Source of the DNA: Hydrangea macrophylla
Lineage: Eukaryota; Streptophyta; Magnoliopsida; Cornales; Hydrangeaceae
Direction of reading: 5' to 3'
DNA length: 64,000 nucleotides
Assembly (NCBI GenBank): GCA_033977485.1
Contig: CM066988.1
Coordinates: 7,791,501-7,855,500, forward strand
The notes beneath the pieces are model-generated. The model was not told the DNA's origin. It saw only the letters and a list, made by a program, of their open reading frames with translations, and ran no database searches. Positions 20,938-32,984 of the stretch are shown here, in pieces (position 1 is the first letter of the stretch; every line of letters starts with the position of its first letter). The position numbers and the translations under genes were made by a program.

Positions 20938-23900
20938 GGAGTTATAGTTGAGCTTGACCGCCAATGGAGTATGATCCCTGCTTGGTGATACGAGAATCAT
21001 CCCCACTCCGTATCCTTTCATGTTGGCCGCTCCATCAAAGTACAACTTCCACTGTTCTCCCTTGATTTCCATGATATTCTCGTCCGGAAACGGAAAGTCC
21101 CCACTTTCTTCGGAGTCAACGGCATGCTCTGCGAGATGCTCAGCTATGGTTCTTCCTTTTACTGACTTGCTTGTAACATACTTGATATCGAATTCGGATA
21201 GTAGAAGTAACCAACGGGATATGCGACCGGTCAAGGCGGGTTTTTCGAGGAGGTATTTTAGAGAATCCATGCGGGATATGAGCACAACTGGGAAGGCCAG
21301 CATGTAGTGCCTCAGTCGGCGAGTACACCAAACCAAGGCCCAACACGTTTTTTCAAGGGTAGAGTAGTTGAGCTCATACCCAGTCATCCTCTTGCTGAGG
21401 TAGTATATGGCTTTTTCGGAGTGGCTCTCTTCTCCTTCTTGGGCTAGCATGCAACCCATGGCATTTTCGGAGACGGATAGGTAAAGGAATAAGGGCTTAT
21501 GAGGAATGGGTGGTGAAAGGACAGGCGGGTTCTGAAGGTAGGCTTTTATTTTGTCGAAAGCGGCTTGGCATTGGTCATCCCATTGGAACTTCTCCCCTTT
21601 TCTCAACAATCGGAACAGAGGATCGCACGTGGTCGTGAGTTTGGAGATGAAACGGCTAATGAATTGGATTCTTTCGAGGAACCCCCTTACTTCTTTTTCA
21701 TTCCGTGGTGGTGTCATTTCTAGGACTGCCTTGATTTTGGAGGGATCCACCTCTATCCCCCTTTGTGTGATGAGAAAACCCAGGAGTTTACCGGAAGTCA
21801 CACCAAAAGTGCATTTCTTTGGATTCAACCTCATCTTGTATTTGCGCAACCTTTCGAAGAACTTTTCCAGCGCTACCAGGTGTCCTTCTCTATCCTTGGA
21901 TTTCACAATCATGTCGTCTACGTACACTTCTACCTCCTTGTGAATCATATCATGCAGCAGAGTGGTGGCAGCTCTTTGGTAAGTTGCCCCCGCGTTCTTG
22001 AGTCCGAAGGGCATTACTCTATAACAGTAGGTTCCCCAAGGGGTGGTGAATGTCGTCTTCTCCCGATCTTCTGGCGCCATTAGAATCTGATTATATCCTG
22101 AGAAATCATCCATGAATGAAAGTAGCTCATGTCCTGCGGTGTTATCCACCAAGACGTCAATGTGGGGAAGTGGAAAGTCATCCTTGGGACTGGCTTTGTT
22201 TAGATCACGGAAGTCGACGCACACGCGAACCTTCCCATCCTTCTTCGGGACTGGTACGATATTGGCAACCCATTCCGGGTATTCGGTGACAATGATGAAC
22301 CCTGCCTTGAACTGCTTCTCCACCTCTTCTTTAACCTTGAGTGCCCATTCCGGTCTCATGCGCCTCAGTTTCTGCTTGACAGGTTTAGAATTGGGGAGGA
22401 GAGGAATATGATGTTGGACGATGTCGGGATCGACCCCAGGCATGTCTTCGTAAGACCAAGCAAAAACATCTTTGAATTCTTTTAGCAAGAGGATTAATTT
22501 TTCTTTTTCTTCTTTATTAAGAGTTGAGCCAATTTGCACAATTTGTGGATTATCTGTTTCACCTAGGTTAACTGATAAAGTATCTTCGATTATTTCATAA
22601 GCAGGTGGTTTTTTGATTAGTTGCTTAAATTCAATTGAGAGACCCTCGGAGGGATCTGTGCATTCACAAGTGTTAGACACAGAGGAGTAAGCAGAATCGT
22701 CTTTCATTTCATTCATGACAGGTGAAGTGACTACAATGGATAGTGGTGGGCTTACAGCAGCCGACTCTGGTACAGACTCGACAATTGGCAATACAGACTC
22801 CGGGGGAATAGGGGATTGGGAGACACAGATAGATGACTCTACAGCCTGGTTGCTCAGACCCTCCTCAGTTGGCTTGATCTGATCATCTTGGCTCTTGGCC
22901 CTCTCTTCTTCCTTCTTCTCAGCGGATTCCTCCCACATTTCCTCGATGGCTTCAGCGTCCAGGTACTTCAACCAGTCCTCCTCCGGGGTCTTCTCAACTT
23001 CTTCGGGATAGAACGGGTCTTGGTATGGGGGCCTTTCGCAGTCAGCGAAGATTTCAAGCCCGGGGTGCCTTTTCCCAGTGGTTTGATGGATCCAGGGTTC
23101 GGGGAACCCGAAGTAAGGGAAATCATCCCCTTCTTTGATGAATTGTCCGTTCAAAGTCTTGCTGTATGGGGGGAGTCCCTTCACCCTTTTCTTCCATGGC
23201 CTATGTAGCTCAACGTCTTCTTCAGTGGGCTTGTACCCCAACCCGAAAGTGCCTTGTTGTCCTTTGATCTGAGGGAACTCACGAACCCCTTGCTGGCGTT
23301 GACCCAATCCCATTCCGGGGAAGTAGTTCATCTTGCGGACAATGTTAACAACTGCAGAGTGGACTTCAGGGAACCGGTCTTCATCATTGATCATATGGAC
23401 TTCTTCCATGAAGAACCCTCCGATTTTTCCTTCTTCTAGTTCAGGTATTTGGACTTCAAAAATGGGAGCGTAATTTGGAAAAGCTTCGTTATCCCAACTA
23501 TTACCGAGGATGATCTTTACTTCCTTCTCATGAATGTACTTGATCATTTGATGCACAGTGGATGATACAGCTTTGTTGGCATGAAGCCAGGGCCTCCCAA
23601 TCAGCAAGTTGAACGAGGCAGGTATGTCCATGACTTGAAAAATCTCAGTACTTGCCAGCGATCCTACCCGGATTTGCAGAGAGACAGTCCCCATCACATT
23701 CCTCCTGGTGTTATCATAGGCCCTCACAGATTGCACAGATGGCGTGATGTCAAGGATATTGACCCCCAAAGCAGTGGCAGTTCTTAAGGCACAAACATTC
23801 AAAGCGGAACCTGTGTCGACCAGACAAAACGGTACCTGCTGCTCCTTACATCCAACAGTGATGTATAATGCCTTGTTATGCGCGGATCCTTCCGGTGGCA

Positions 23901-24288
23901 AGTCCTCATCAGAAAATGTAATGATCGGGTCGGGGGTAAGTGCGCCCAAGAAAGCCACCATGTCCTCCGGTGCGGCATCGATAGGAACTTCAATCCCAGC
24001 CAAGGCATTCAACACGGCTTGCCTATGCTTGTAAGATGTCACCATAATATCCCACATTGAGAGATGTGCTTGGGTTTTCTTTAGCAGCTTTATCAACTCA
24101 TTATCTTCTTCGATGATCTCATCCATCTTACCCTTCCCCTTGTCCCTAACTGGACCTTTCTCAATTGCGTCGGTGGCAGGCTGTGGAGGCTGATAATGAC
24201 GGCCTGACCTGGTCAGATGATCAATCTCGGCAGGAGTAGGCCCTTCTACAGTTCCATCCTTCTTGAACCAATCACAATCCGTCCCCAC
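20938..24288 (-). pseudogene. Tat pol, 5' part: protease, G-patch-like motif, RT, RNase H, start of second RNase H (interrupted gene)
   Basis: This is an open frame of 1117 codons, in the same frame as gag and separated from it by one TAG. Numbering from 24288, the aspartic protease motif VDTGS is at 157-161. A G-patch-like segment is at 318-352 (glycines in F-P-G-M-G-L-G-Q, then G-L-G-Y), and a variable acidic linker at about 430-600. RT spans about 670-870 with VDFRDLNKA, DDFSGYNQ and catalytic YVDD at about 788. The gypsy RNase H follows (LSKRMTGYELNYSTLEKTCWAL). The second RNase H opens at about 1081 (LYFDGAANMKG, first catalytic D) and is cut by the inner LTR, whose TGA ends the frame. 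No other stop is present. RT and RNase H would copy element RNA in cytoplasmic particles. The interruption makes this copy unable to produce integrase. Confidence 0.95.
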
Positions 24289-24294
24289 GAATGG

Positions 24295-25833
24295 CTATTC
24301 CGGCTCGTTCCAGATGGAAGCATCACTCTCATTGTTAGGGTCATACCATTTGAGGTCTACCACCCCTAGGTCATGCTCTTCCAGGAAGAACAAGTCTTGC
24401 TCGTCGTCTAGCTGTTGCTGCCACTCGTCATTCTCCCCTCCGATCAGATGAATTCCCTCAGAATCCAGGATGTCAATGAGGGGTAAGGGTTGTCCTAGGG
24501 GGGTGATATAGGTAGCAGGGTTGAAGGATATAGGGTTGGACTCGATGAGGCTAATATTTTGGTGGTTAGGCAGAGGATTTTGGGTGATATGGGGCTGCTT
24601 CGGGGGTGGCTCGATGATATCCTGGTCGATGAGGTCCTGAATATCATGGCGAAGGCGCATGCAGTCATCGGTGTTATGGCCGGGGGCTTGGTGGTAGGCG
24701 CATCGTTTAGACATATCGCAGTTAGGCGGGGGTGGGGTATTTCGAGACTGGAGTAGTTGGAGATGGCCCTTTTTGAGGAGGCGGTCCAAGGCTGAGGAGA
24801 GAGAGATTTCTAGTTTGGCAAAATTGCGAGGGGGCTTTTTCGGGAAAGGGCGGTTAGAGGGATTTGCCTGGTTGGAGGGTTGGTATGGTCTTGGGGGGTA
24901 TGCCATGGGTTGGCTGCTAAGGGCATTGACATCCGGGGAATTTCGGGAGTAGTTGGGCCTTCTTGGCTGACTCGGAGGGTCTTCCTTTTTGATCTTCCCT
25001 TCCCTGATAGCATCTTCGATTCGGGTTCCGACTTCAAACAACTCTTCAAATGTGGAGATGGACTGGTAGAATAACTTCTCATGGTAGAGCGGCTGCAGAT
25101 TCCGGATTAGCATTCTCACTTGTTCTTTCTCAATCGGCCGATGGGTCATCTGGGCTACCTTGTTCCTCCACCTGCTCAGAAACGCAGCGAAGGATTCATT
25201 GTTGCTTTGCTGGGTCGTTTCCAAATCCCTGACAGTGACATCCAGCTCCTGGTTGTAAGAGTAATGATCGACAAAAACTCGAACGATATCTTCCCAGGCC
25301 CGGGTCTTGGAGGCTTCCAAGGTTAGGAACCATGATAGTGCAGATTTTGCCAGAGTTTGTGGGAACAGCATTGCGATGTGCTCGTGGGTGCAACCCATGG
25401 ATTGGAAGATACTCATACATAGCTTCACGTGGCTTTTCGGGTTCCCAGTCCCATCAAAACGATCGATGGCAGGCATTTTGAAGTTCTCCGGCAGTTTCAA
25501 CTTGACAGGCTCAAAGAGGCCTTCCAGATCTAGCATGTAATCATCGATTCCCTTGCTTTTTCTCAGCACGCTCTCCAGTTTGTCAACCTTGTCCATCTTT
25601 TCCTGGAGTTTCTTTTCGTATGTGAGCGGTGGGACCCCTTGAAACCAGTTTTCCTCCCCATTATTCTCGTGTAAAGGAGGTTCAAACCTTGGTGGCGGAA
25701 ACTCGGGCGGTGGTTGTGGCTGTTGCTGCTTTAGTTCTTCCATGAACTTCAGGACTTGGGCTAGACTGTCGGATTGTTGGCTTATAGTCGCTCCCAACTC
25801 GGTGACCTTGTTTTCCAATTCTTCTCTATTCAT
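24295..25833 (-). CDS. Tat/Ogre-like Gag (capsid and nucleocapsid-like)
   Basis: I chose the ATG at 25831-25833 (MNREELENKV); the open frame extends 20 codons further upstream but only to a TTG. It has 512 residues. An N-terminal coiled-coil-like stretch (ELENKVTELGATISQQSDSLAQVLKFMEELKQQQ) leads into a proline-rich linker. The retrotransposon gag domain follows at about 130-260 (FDGTGNPKSHVKLC...WFLTLEASKTRAWEDIVRVFVDHY...ESFAAFLSRWRNK). A Cys/His motif near residue 385 (RCAYHQAPGHNTDDC) is the reduced zinc-knuckle form seen in Tat elements. It ends at TAG 24295-24297 in the same frame as pol. Gag would form the particle that packages element RNA. The frame is intact. Confidence 0.92.
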   Translation of the reverse strand: MNREELENKVTELGATISQQSDSLAQVLKFMEELKQQQPQPPPEFPPPRFEPPLHENNGEENWFQGVPPLTYEKKLQEKMDKVDKLESVLRKSKGIDDYMLDLEGLFEPVKLKLPENFKMPAIDRFDGTGNPKSHVKLCMSIFQSMGCTHEHIAMLFPQTLAKSALSWFLTLEASKTRAWEDIVRVFVDHYSYNQELDVTVRDLETTQQSNNESFAAFLSRWRNKVAQMTHRPIEKEQVRMLIRNLQPLYHEKLFYQSISTFEELFEVGTRIEDAIREGKIKKEDPPSQPRRPNYSRNSPDVNALSSQPMAYPPRPYQPSNQANPSNRPFPKKPPRNFAKLEISLSSALDRLLKKGHLQLLQSRNTPPPPNCDMSKRCAYHQAPGHNTDDCMRLRHDIQDLIDQDIIEPPPKQPHITQNPLPNHQNISLIESNPISFNPATYITPLGQPLPLIDILDSEGIHLIGGENDEWQQQLDDEQDLFFLEEHDLGVVDLKWYDPNNESDASIWNEPE

Positions 25834-27130
25834 GTTGAAGCGGGCTGTCAGACCGGTTCTGACTAAACGATTATCCGAACTCCTGGTCCACAACGAGGAT
25901 TCCGGCTGCTGACCTTGAGAATCTATACTGACCTGACAGATTTTGAGATAAGGGGTGTATCAGATCCTGACAGTGATGACTTTTAGACAGACAACGACAA
26001 TGACGTGGACTGACTCGAGACAGTGCGTGCAGAGAGATGGGGATGGTGTATGCATGGGAGATAGGCAGGCGGATGTAAGCCTTAATCCATATGATGTTCC
26101 TATTTCTAATAGATAGAGGTTAAGCAATTAAGGCCCTAATCATATAGAGTGTGCCAATCTTACTTTCCAGTACGATCACCAAGGGATAACCGGGGTTTTC
26201 AGACATTTTCGATTGACTGGGACAGAGTTTCTGGGAGAAGCTGGGATATCTGGATACATTTTCTGGTATTTCTGGGAAATTTGAGCAGAGTTTCTGGGAG
26301 AAACTGGTAAGTGCGGTCATATCTGGGATATCCGGACAGAGTTTCTGGGAGAAACTGGTATATTTGGACAGAGTTTCTGGGAGAAACTGGTGAACATGGT
26401 CATATCTGGGATATTCGGACAGAGTTTCTGGGAGAAACTGGTGAACATGATCATATCTGGGATATCTGGACAGAGTTTCTGGGAGAAACTGGGATATTTG
26501 GACAGAGTTTCTGGGAGAAATTGGGAAGTATGTTTATAGTGATCGTACTTTCTAGCAGGTTTTCATACTCCTATGTCTCAGGACCGACAAACAAGGTTTG
26601 CGGTGTATATCTTTGTGAGCATGGGGCAGACATCCTTGTCATGGTGCCTAGGCAGGTCAACCCAATGTAGTTACATGTGAGTGATTGCCTTGGGAATCAT
26701 AAAAAAGAGGTTCTGTTCTATACCACATAAGCGTCTACACCGCGCAGGTAATCCCGTCAGGGCATACAGCAGTTATATCATATTGTCCTATCTGAAAAGG
26801 TAAATGAACAGTCCTATGAAAGGTTCTACAGGAATCTATATGAAAAGGCTGGGTTTAGTCAAAGAGGGTCCGTTGACGAGAGTTCCAATATACCGTCAGA
26901 GAGACAGTACGGAGGTTTTTACTCTTTTTGATATACCTTGGAAGGTACAGTATCAACGGTGACTTGTGCCCTGGCACAGCAAGACCTGAACAATGTCAGC
27001 ACCGCATTTCAGACACAGTCGGGAGGGTAAAATGCAGAGTGCAATGCGGTGAACCAGACACAGTAAAAAGATGATTTTAAGGATGCTTCTTATGAGTCAA
27101 ACCTCTGTATATTTTTGTTTTAAAATAAAG
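25834..27130 (-). other. 5' leader of the Tat element between primer site and gag
   Basis: About 1.3 kb without a coding frame on the element strand. It holds a repeat of a 15 bp perfect inverted repeat (26223-26530) and mixed sequence elsewhere. A long leader is common in Ogre-type elements, some of which carry an additional ORF there; none is seen here. Confidence 0.75.
26223..26530. repeat. Seven copies of a small hairpin motif in the leader
   Basis: The motif cagaGTTTCTgggAGAAACtgg occurs near 26223, 26286, 26337, 26368, 26419, 26469 and 26501. Five copies have perfect arms and two have one mismatch. Spacing alternates between about 31 and 50 bp, with atctgggatat-like spacers. In RNA each copy could fold as a 6 bp stem with a 3 nt loop on either strand. 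Confidence 0.9.
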
Positions 27131-27148
27131 TCCCCAGCAGAGTCGCCA
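27131..27148 (-). promoter_or_regulatory. Primer-binding site of the Tat element
   Basis: On the minus strand TGGCGACTCTGCTGGGGA lies three bases inside the 5' LTR. The TGG start, length and position fit a tRNA 3' end. Ogre elements are reported to use tRNA-Arg with a similar site; I cannot confirm the tRNA here. Confidence 0.85.
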
Positions 27149-27151
27149 GAT

Positions 27152-30100
27152 TGTGGACACGCGGAATCGGACCACTTCTCTCTCTCTTGTATGAGATTGC
27201 TTTGAAATTGATTTGAATCAAGGAAAAGAAAAGGTCTATTGAAAACAGATACAGAGTCGCCACTTGGTTTTTAAGGAACCAAGAAACCTAATTTTGACTC
27301 ACCCAAACGGATAAGGGCACCGGCCCTTCATAACCAAAGAACTTGGTTCGGGGTTTTGGTACGAGAGAGGAAGGAGCCTTTGTCGCGACTAAAACACCCT
27401 CAACTCGCCCCGTCTTTCGACGGGCCTCAATTAGCATCCAAATAATCATCTTATACTATGTATGGTTCGTCAATTAATACTATGATAGTATATTACATCA
27501 CATAAGAAACTTGAAAATGGAAGATCTAAAGATAAAATATCATTCATAAGATCTAAGTCAAATATCATGCAATGTAAAGTGAAAGATCACACAAATAAAC
27601 CTAGAAAAAATCGTCTATCAAATAATCAAGACTTCCTAATCTAAAGGGGGACATGAATTGTTCTTGAAACAAATAATCAAAGAAATCAAAATATGCTTAG
27701 CAAACTAGAATGATGCATGTTATTCTTTTGAGAAAAGAAGACCTCTCAATCCCCGGGACGGATGAGAAAGGACGATTAGATCGAGGGGAAGCATGAACGT
27801 GTGATCGAGTTCATCCCTTATAATCTTCTTAGATTAAGAGTTACCAAAAACCCCAAATCTTGCATGGATGCAATGTATGTATCTAAAATGTGCAAAGGTT
27901 GTAGTGTGTTTTGTGTACATGGATTTCTAAAATGACTTAGAAGTCTAAAATGTGCATGAATGAATGGATTAAATCAACATGGGATATGTACAAATGTAGT
28001 ATGAACTTCTTCCTAAGATATGGGCTAATTTGGAATGCATATGAGCATCAAATCAAAGAATAAAAGTTGAAATGTGTTTGCTGTGAATAGTGGACAGACT
28101 GCATGTGTTACTTTGCAACATTATAATGGGAGGTTAAACTTGCCTAGAAAAATGTAAGAAAAATCAGAGATCATCCATATTGTGTCTAGAAAATAACCCA
28201 AAAGGCCAAACATCAATAGCTATCACAGATTAAAAGAAAAAAAATCAGAATGTACACATGACTCAGAAACAAAAACTGCACTGTTGACTGATTTTGTATG
28301 ATTTTTCATAAATCAAGGAAAAGGTTTATGATGACCCATTATATACCAAAAGTTTCCTACGACACCCAAGTTTTATAAAAAAAAATAGAAAAGATATATG
28401 TACAGTGATGAAAATGTCCAGAATAAGTGCAAGAAGTTGGATGAACATTCTGTGAGAACAGGGGCAGATTATGAATATGGACTTCTCACATCCAAAACAA
28501 ATACTTTTACATTTCTATAATTGATGAGAAAAATTAGGGACAAACTATGATGTATTAGGAAGGTTTTCCAAGTGGTTTCATCATCATAACTTGAGTATTT
28601 AATTCAAAACAAATCTTTGAATCTGAACAGCTCATTGTTTTGGGTCATGATTTTGGAAATTTTAGGGAAAACAAAGTTTTGTTTCTTGAAAACCAAATGA
28701 GAGGGATTGAGAGGGGTTTTGAAATAGATGTTTTGAAAACATATTTTCAACACTCAATGAGGATTATAACCACTTAGAATACCAACATCAAACTCATCAT
28801 TAAGAATCTCCAAGATTGTTGGAGAGATTTATTTTAATTTGGACATAACTTCAATACATCTCTAGAATATCTTGGAAGTATTGAGGTTATGATCATCACC
28901 TATCAAACATGTTTTTGAGGTCAAGAGCTACTATCCATAAGGATTCACTCACCTCAAACTTCATGTCATCATCTAGATGATGAAGAACATGTAAGTAAAT
29001 AAAGAAAAATAAAAAAGAAATGGGATAAGAAGAGATGAACAATAAATAAACAAGCAAGTAAATGATGATCAATAGATGATATTCATGAAGCATGGGACTT
29101 GTAGATTGGTGTTTCACTCATATGTATTGACACTAGACATGGAAGAAGCTTCCACTCTCTTGAATGCTCACTAAAATGGTGGTTGGGAGTATTGAATGTT
29201 GAAATAAATGAAAGTAATGAAGTAGAAAACAAAGTTAGAACTCACTTTTGTTTTGAAAATCAAAGAAGAAAGCTTCTTTTCTCTCTACTCTAACCTTATC
29301 TCTACAACTTTCTCTCCCAAACTTTTCCAAAACTCACATTTTGACTCCTCTAAAATGAGGAGTAATGGGGTGTTTATATAGGCCAACTTGGGGTGGTTTT
29401 GGGATTTAGAAAGTATTCCCATTGGCTCCAAACATCTGAAATCATAAAACTATGTCGTTTTGGTTTTTAAATAATCAAAATGGGACCACAAAACATATTA
29501 CAAAAATACACTGTTCTGGAGGGGAGTGCCGCGACGGCACTGCTCCTCCCTTCGTCTGGATAATGCTGTTTAGGCCCCCTGATGTTCCGGTATTCGCGAA
29601 AAGGCCCTATTTCGTCCGAAATTCACAGAAAATGCGTACGAACTCCAAATTGAGGTTGTGATATACCGTTGGAAAGGTAATGGAGTCTACTTTACATAAA
29701 AAATAGTTCGGGGATAGGTCACTTTGAAAAGTTTTGCGGTATTCGTGATAAAAGCCGATTTAATCGCCTTTTTCGCCTTTGGAAATTCATAATAAATTCG
29801 TTTTAAATCCAGAAATTATGTGCGATATACCGTTGGAAAGCTATTGACCTCTAGTATCCATGAAAAATATTTGAAAATTGTTTCGGCACCCCGGTTCCAA
29901 AGTCAAATTCTGGTCAAACTGGTCAAACCTGGGGTTCCCGGGAAGTTCTGGAAACCTCCGGGAGTTCCCGGGAGCTGATGTTTTCGCTCGATTTTCTTTT
30001 GGAACTTGTTTTAATACTTTTCCCGTGATTTAGAAAGATTTTGTTGAATCCGGACGATTTTGGTCAAACTTGGTCAATCCTGGTCAAACCTGGTCAAACC

Positions 30101-30429
30101 TTGGTCAAACCTAGTCAAACCTTGGTCAAACCGGTCAACGGAGACTTTCTGGGAACTTCCGGGACTTCCGGGGGTCTCTGGGAGCCGACGATTTCATCTG
30201 ATTTCTCTTTAAAACTCTTTTTATCGCCTTTCTTACGACATAGCATGTTTTCAGAACTTTGAGACCAAATCTGGGAGTTTTCGGGCTTTTAAGGGGCATT
30301 TTGGTCATTCTGAGCATTCTGAGAGATGGAGCTGACTTCCGAGAGTCTTTTCGAGTCTTTTGCAATCATTGTGAACCACCAAGCTATGGGTCTCCTAAAT
30401 CCGATAGCCGACAAAATGGGGTGTCTACA
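27152..30429 (-). repeat. 5' LTR of the minus-strand Tat element (3278 bp)
   Basis: It pairs with 1216-4534 and differs by scattered substitutions and loss of two GC-rich units near 29526. A TATA-like site is at 29373-29380. Close similarity of the LTRs suggests a fairly recent insertion. Confidence 0.95.
29373..29380 (-). promoter_or_regulatory. Putative TATA box of the Tat element promoter
   Basis: On the minus strand CCTATATAAACACC gives TATATAAA about 1.05 kb from the U3 start. It is conserved in the other LTR (3434-3441). Transcription would run towards gag. Confidence 0.6.
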
Positions 30430-30599
30430 GCCCTGGCCCGAACTACGTTGGACCTGATCCCCGTTCGGGGGTACGTCTAAATCCAAAGTGAGCAATAACA
30501 AAAGAGAGAAAAGAGCTCGCTTGGTCACCTCGCTAGTGCCTAGGCAAAAGTTATGAGCATTTGAGAGATTAAAGTCACGGTCCTTGCCTCAAGCAAGAA

Positions 30600-30840
30600 A
30601 ATCACCTTCTACACTAGGGGAAAACTTTGGCTACTTGCCTCGTTTGCATGAATTTTACTATCAACCCTTCATACAAGGGGCAAACTTCGGTCACCTACCT
30701 CGTTTGCCCAAAGCCTCCAATAAACCATCATTCCAAATAAGGGGCAAACTTCGATCATCCACCTCGTTTGCCTATAAATTCAACTTCGTACACCTCAAAC
30801 TTGGGGCAAACTCCGTTTGCCTAACACGATCCCTTCACAC
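30600..30840 (+). repeat. Tandem ggggcaaac / ctcgtttgcc repeat
   Basis: Four diverged units of about 55-65 bp, each with ggggcaaactycg and ctcgtttgcc. They are reverse-oriented equivalents of 10041-10306 in the nested element. The aggggcaaa core matches the polypurine tract at 35262. Confidence 0.75.
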
Positions 30841-31659
30841 CAAGGGTAAGTTTTCAAGTCACCAAGTTGTTTTGAAAATTTTGAAATAGAGCATCTTTTA
30901 TTCTAAAAGCTAAGGCACTAATTCAAAGCACTTCCTAGGAGAAGTAGAGAATTGATTAGATCAATAGGGAGGAGTTTTTAAAAAACCAAATTTATCAGCA
31001 AAGTACTATCATAAGAAGTGAACATAAAATATGAAAAGTACACCATTTATGACAGAGGCACATTTAATTATGCTAATTTGAGCATTTCTTGTTGTTGCTT
31101 TTGTTGAGTCAATCCTTCTTTGGTTAAGTCAGTAATAATCTAATCGAAACTGTATCCGAGTTCAAGGTTCATACAACCAATTCAATTTTCCTTGTCATCG
31201 TTGTTGCTGTCAAGTCCATTTGTCCTAATGGTCTCAAATGTGTGGGTTTAAAGTGATTACAAATTATAAAACCTGTGGATGCAAGCAGAAATTCCAAACA
31301 CCATTACTGCACTTGTCAAGTCTGCAACATGATATGAGTCCCAAGAACCTCGAACATTGGTGATACCCCCAATCACAGTCACTTGTCTTCATAAATCAGT
31401 TCATAAGATACACTGGCTATCTTCTACCAGCTCCTCAGTAACCAAGCCAAAATTGTGCCACGAATGTTCTTCATCCCCAGCTGAATTACTCTATTCACAA
31501 TGCAACCATTCTTTCCCCAGCCGAATCTTCTCATTCCCAACAGAGCTAGTTCATCTCTAGAAGAGTGTCCTGAACAAATATTGTGTATTTTAGTCAAGAC
31601 AACATCCTTTCCTCAGAAGAAAGAGTTGTTCATCCCCAGCAAACTCAATTTAATCCCCA

Positions 31660-32330
31660 GCAGGCATATCAATTCGTCAGTTATTCTTATCACGATTAGT
31701 CCAACTATTGATCCAATCCATGATAGTCACAGTGGTTCACTGTCGACTTGTCATCCCGATTAGTACATCGTCAGTCCTTCTAATCACGGTTAGTCCAACC
31801 GTTGGTCCAATCAATGAAAGTCACAGTAGTTCACTATCGACTTATCATCCCGATTAGTACATCGTCAGTCCTTCGGATCACGGTTAGTCCAACCATTGAT
31901 CTAATCCATGACAGTCACAGTAGTTCACTGTCGACTTGTCATCCCGATTAGTACATCGTCAATCCTTCTGATCATGGTTAGTCCAACCGTTGATCCAATC
32001 CATGAAAGTCACAGTAGTTCACTATCGACTTATCATCCCGATTAGTACATCGTCAGTCCTTCTGATCACGGTTAGTCCAACCGTTGATCCAATCCATGAA
32101 AGTTACAGTAGTTCACTGTCGACTTGTCATCCCGATTAGTACATCTTCAGTCCTTCTGATCACAGTTAGTCCAACCGTTAATCCAATCCATGACAGTCAC
32201 AGTAATTCACTGTTGACTCATCATCTTGATTCGTACATCGTCAGTCCAATCCATGATAGTCATAGTAGTTCATTGTCTACTCATCGTCTCGATTCGTGCA
32301 TCATCGGTTCATTAATCATCATTAGTTCAC
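31660..32330 (+). repeat. About 117 bp tandem repeat, about 6 copies
   Basis: Units contain gattagtacatcgtcagtcc, ggttagtccaaccgttgatc, then cagtagttcactgtcgac. Copies differ by several bases each; the last two are shortened. Confidence 0.85.
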
Positions 32331-32369
32331 CATAACTCTTATTAAAAATATGTCGTGTTCATCGTCCCC

Positions 32370-32575
32370 TCTAGATTGTGGCAAATATGTTGTCATCAGC
32401 CTTCTAGATTGAGGCAAATGCTTCGGTGTCAGCCCTCTAATTTGAGGCAAATCCTTCATTATCAGCCCTCTAGATTGAGGCAAATTTGTTGTCATCAGCC
32501 CTCTAGATTGAGGCAAATCCTTCATTGTCAGCCCTCTAAATTGAGGCAAATCTTTTATTGTAGACCCTTTGGATT
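32370..32575 (+). repeat. 33-37 bp tandem repeat, about 6 copies
   Basis: Repeated cagccctctagattgaggca units with alternating aatccttcattgt and aatttgttgtcat ends. The repeats make open frames on both strands with repeated peptides, judged non-coding. Confidence 0.85.
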
Positions 32576-32984
32576 AAGGTAGGACTTTTGCATCCACCAG
32601 TTATCTCGGACTACCCCGTTTACTCTTTGATATCTGGGACTGCCAAGTCCGTCAATCATCTTAGGGATTCCAAGTCCATCATTAGTGCTTCCACGTCCGT
32701 TAATCATCTTGGAGGCTTGAATAGGCTTTTTGGACCGACCATTGTAAGATTTGATCGACCATGAGAGATCGGAGATCAATCCTGGTTCTCAGTTAAGAAT
32801 TAAAATATTTAGGAGAGATTCTCAGAGAATCCCATGCCATTCCCAATAGAACTTGAACCAAATTTCCAGATTGGTCATCATAAAAATTGGCCAATGATTG
32901 AAAAACACCGCCCGCAGTCAAAAGACACAGACTCCTAGGGCAAGTTTTGCCTATTCACAGTCCAAGGCTACAAGTCTGTTGGTT

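Larger units (their letters stand above)
1216..30429 (-). mobile_element. Tat/Ogre-like Ty3/gypsy LTR retrotransposon, structurally complete but interrupted
   Basis: The element has direct LTRs at 27152-30429 (5', in element sense) and 1216-4534 (3'). In element sense they start TGTAGACACCCC and end GTCCACA. Inside the 5' LTR is a primer-binding site (27131-27148) and inside the 3' LTR a polypurine tract (4535-4552). Gene order on the minus strand is gag, protease, RT, RNase H, second RNase H, integrase. The second RNase H before integrase is the recognised hallmark of the plant Tat lineage, which includes Ogre. Flanks show a one-mismatch 5 bp target duplication (gtcct at 1211-1215, gccct at 30430-30434). 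It is about 29.2 kb with the nested insert and about 22.1 kb without. Two genes lie antisense between pol and the 3' LTR. Confidence 0.93.

Noticed and set aside
21551..23787. Plus-strand frames of 60-130 codons opposite pol
   Set aside because: Antisense shadows of a strong pol frame with conserved domains.
27131..27148. tRNA gene fragment
   Set aside because: Only the 3' end complement is present, at the exact primer-site position of an LTR element; no cloverleaf.
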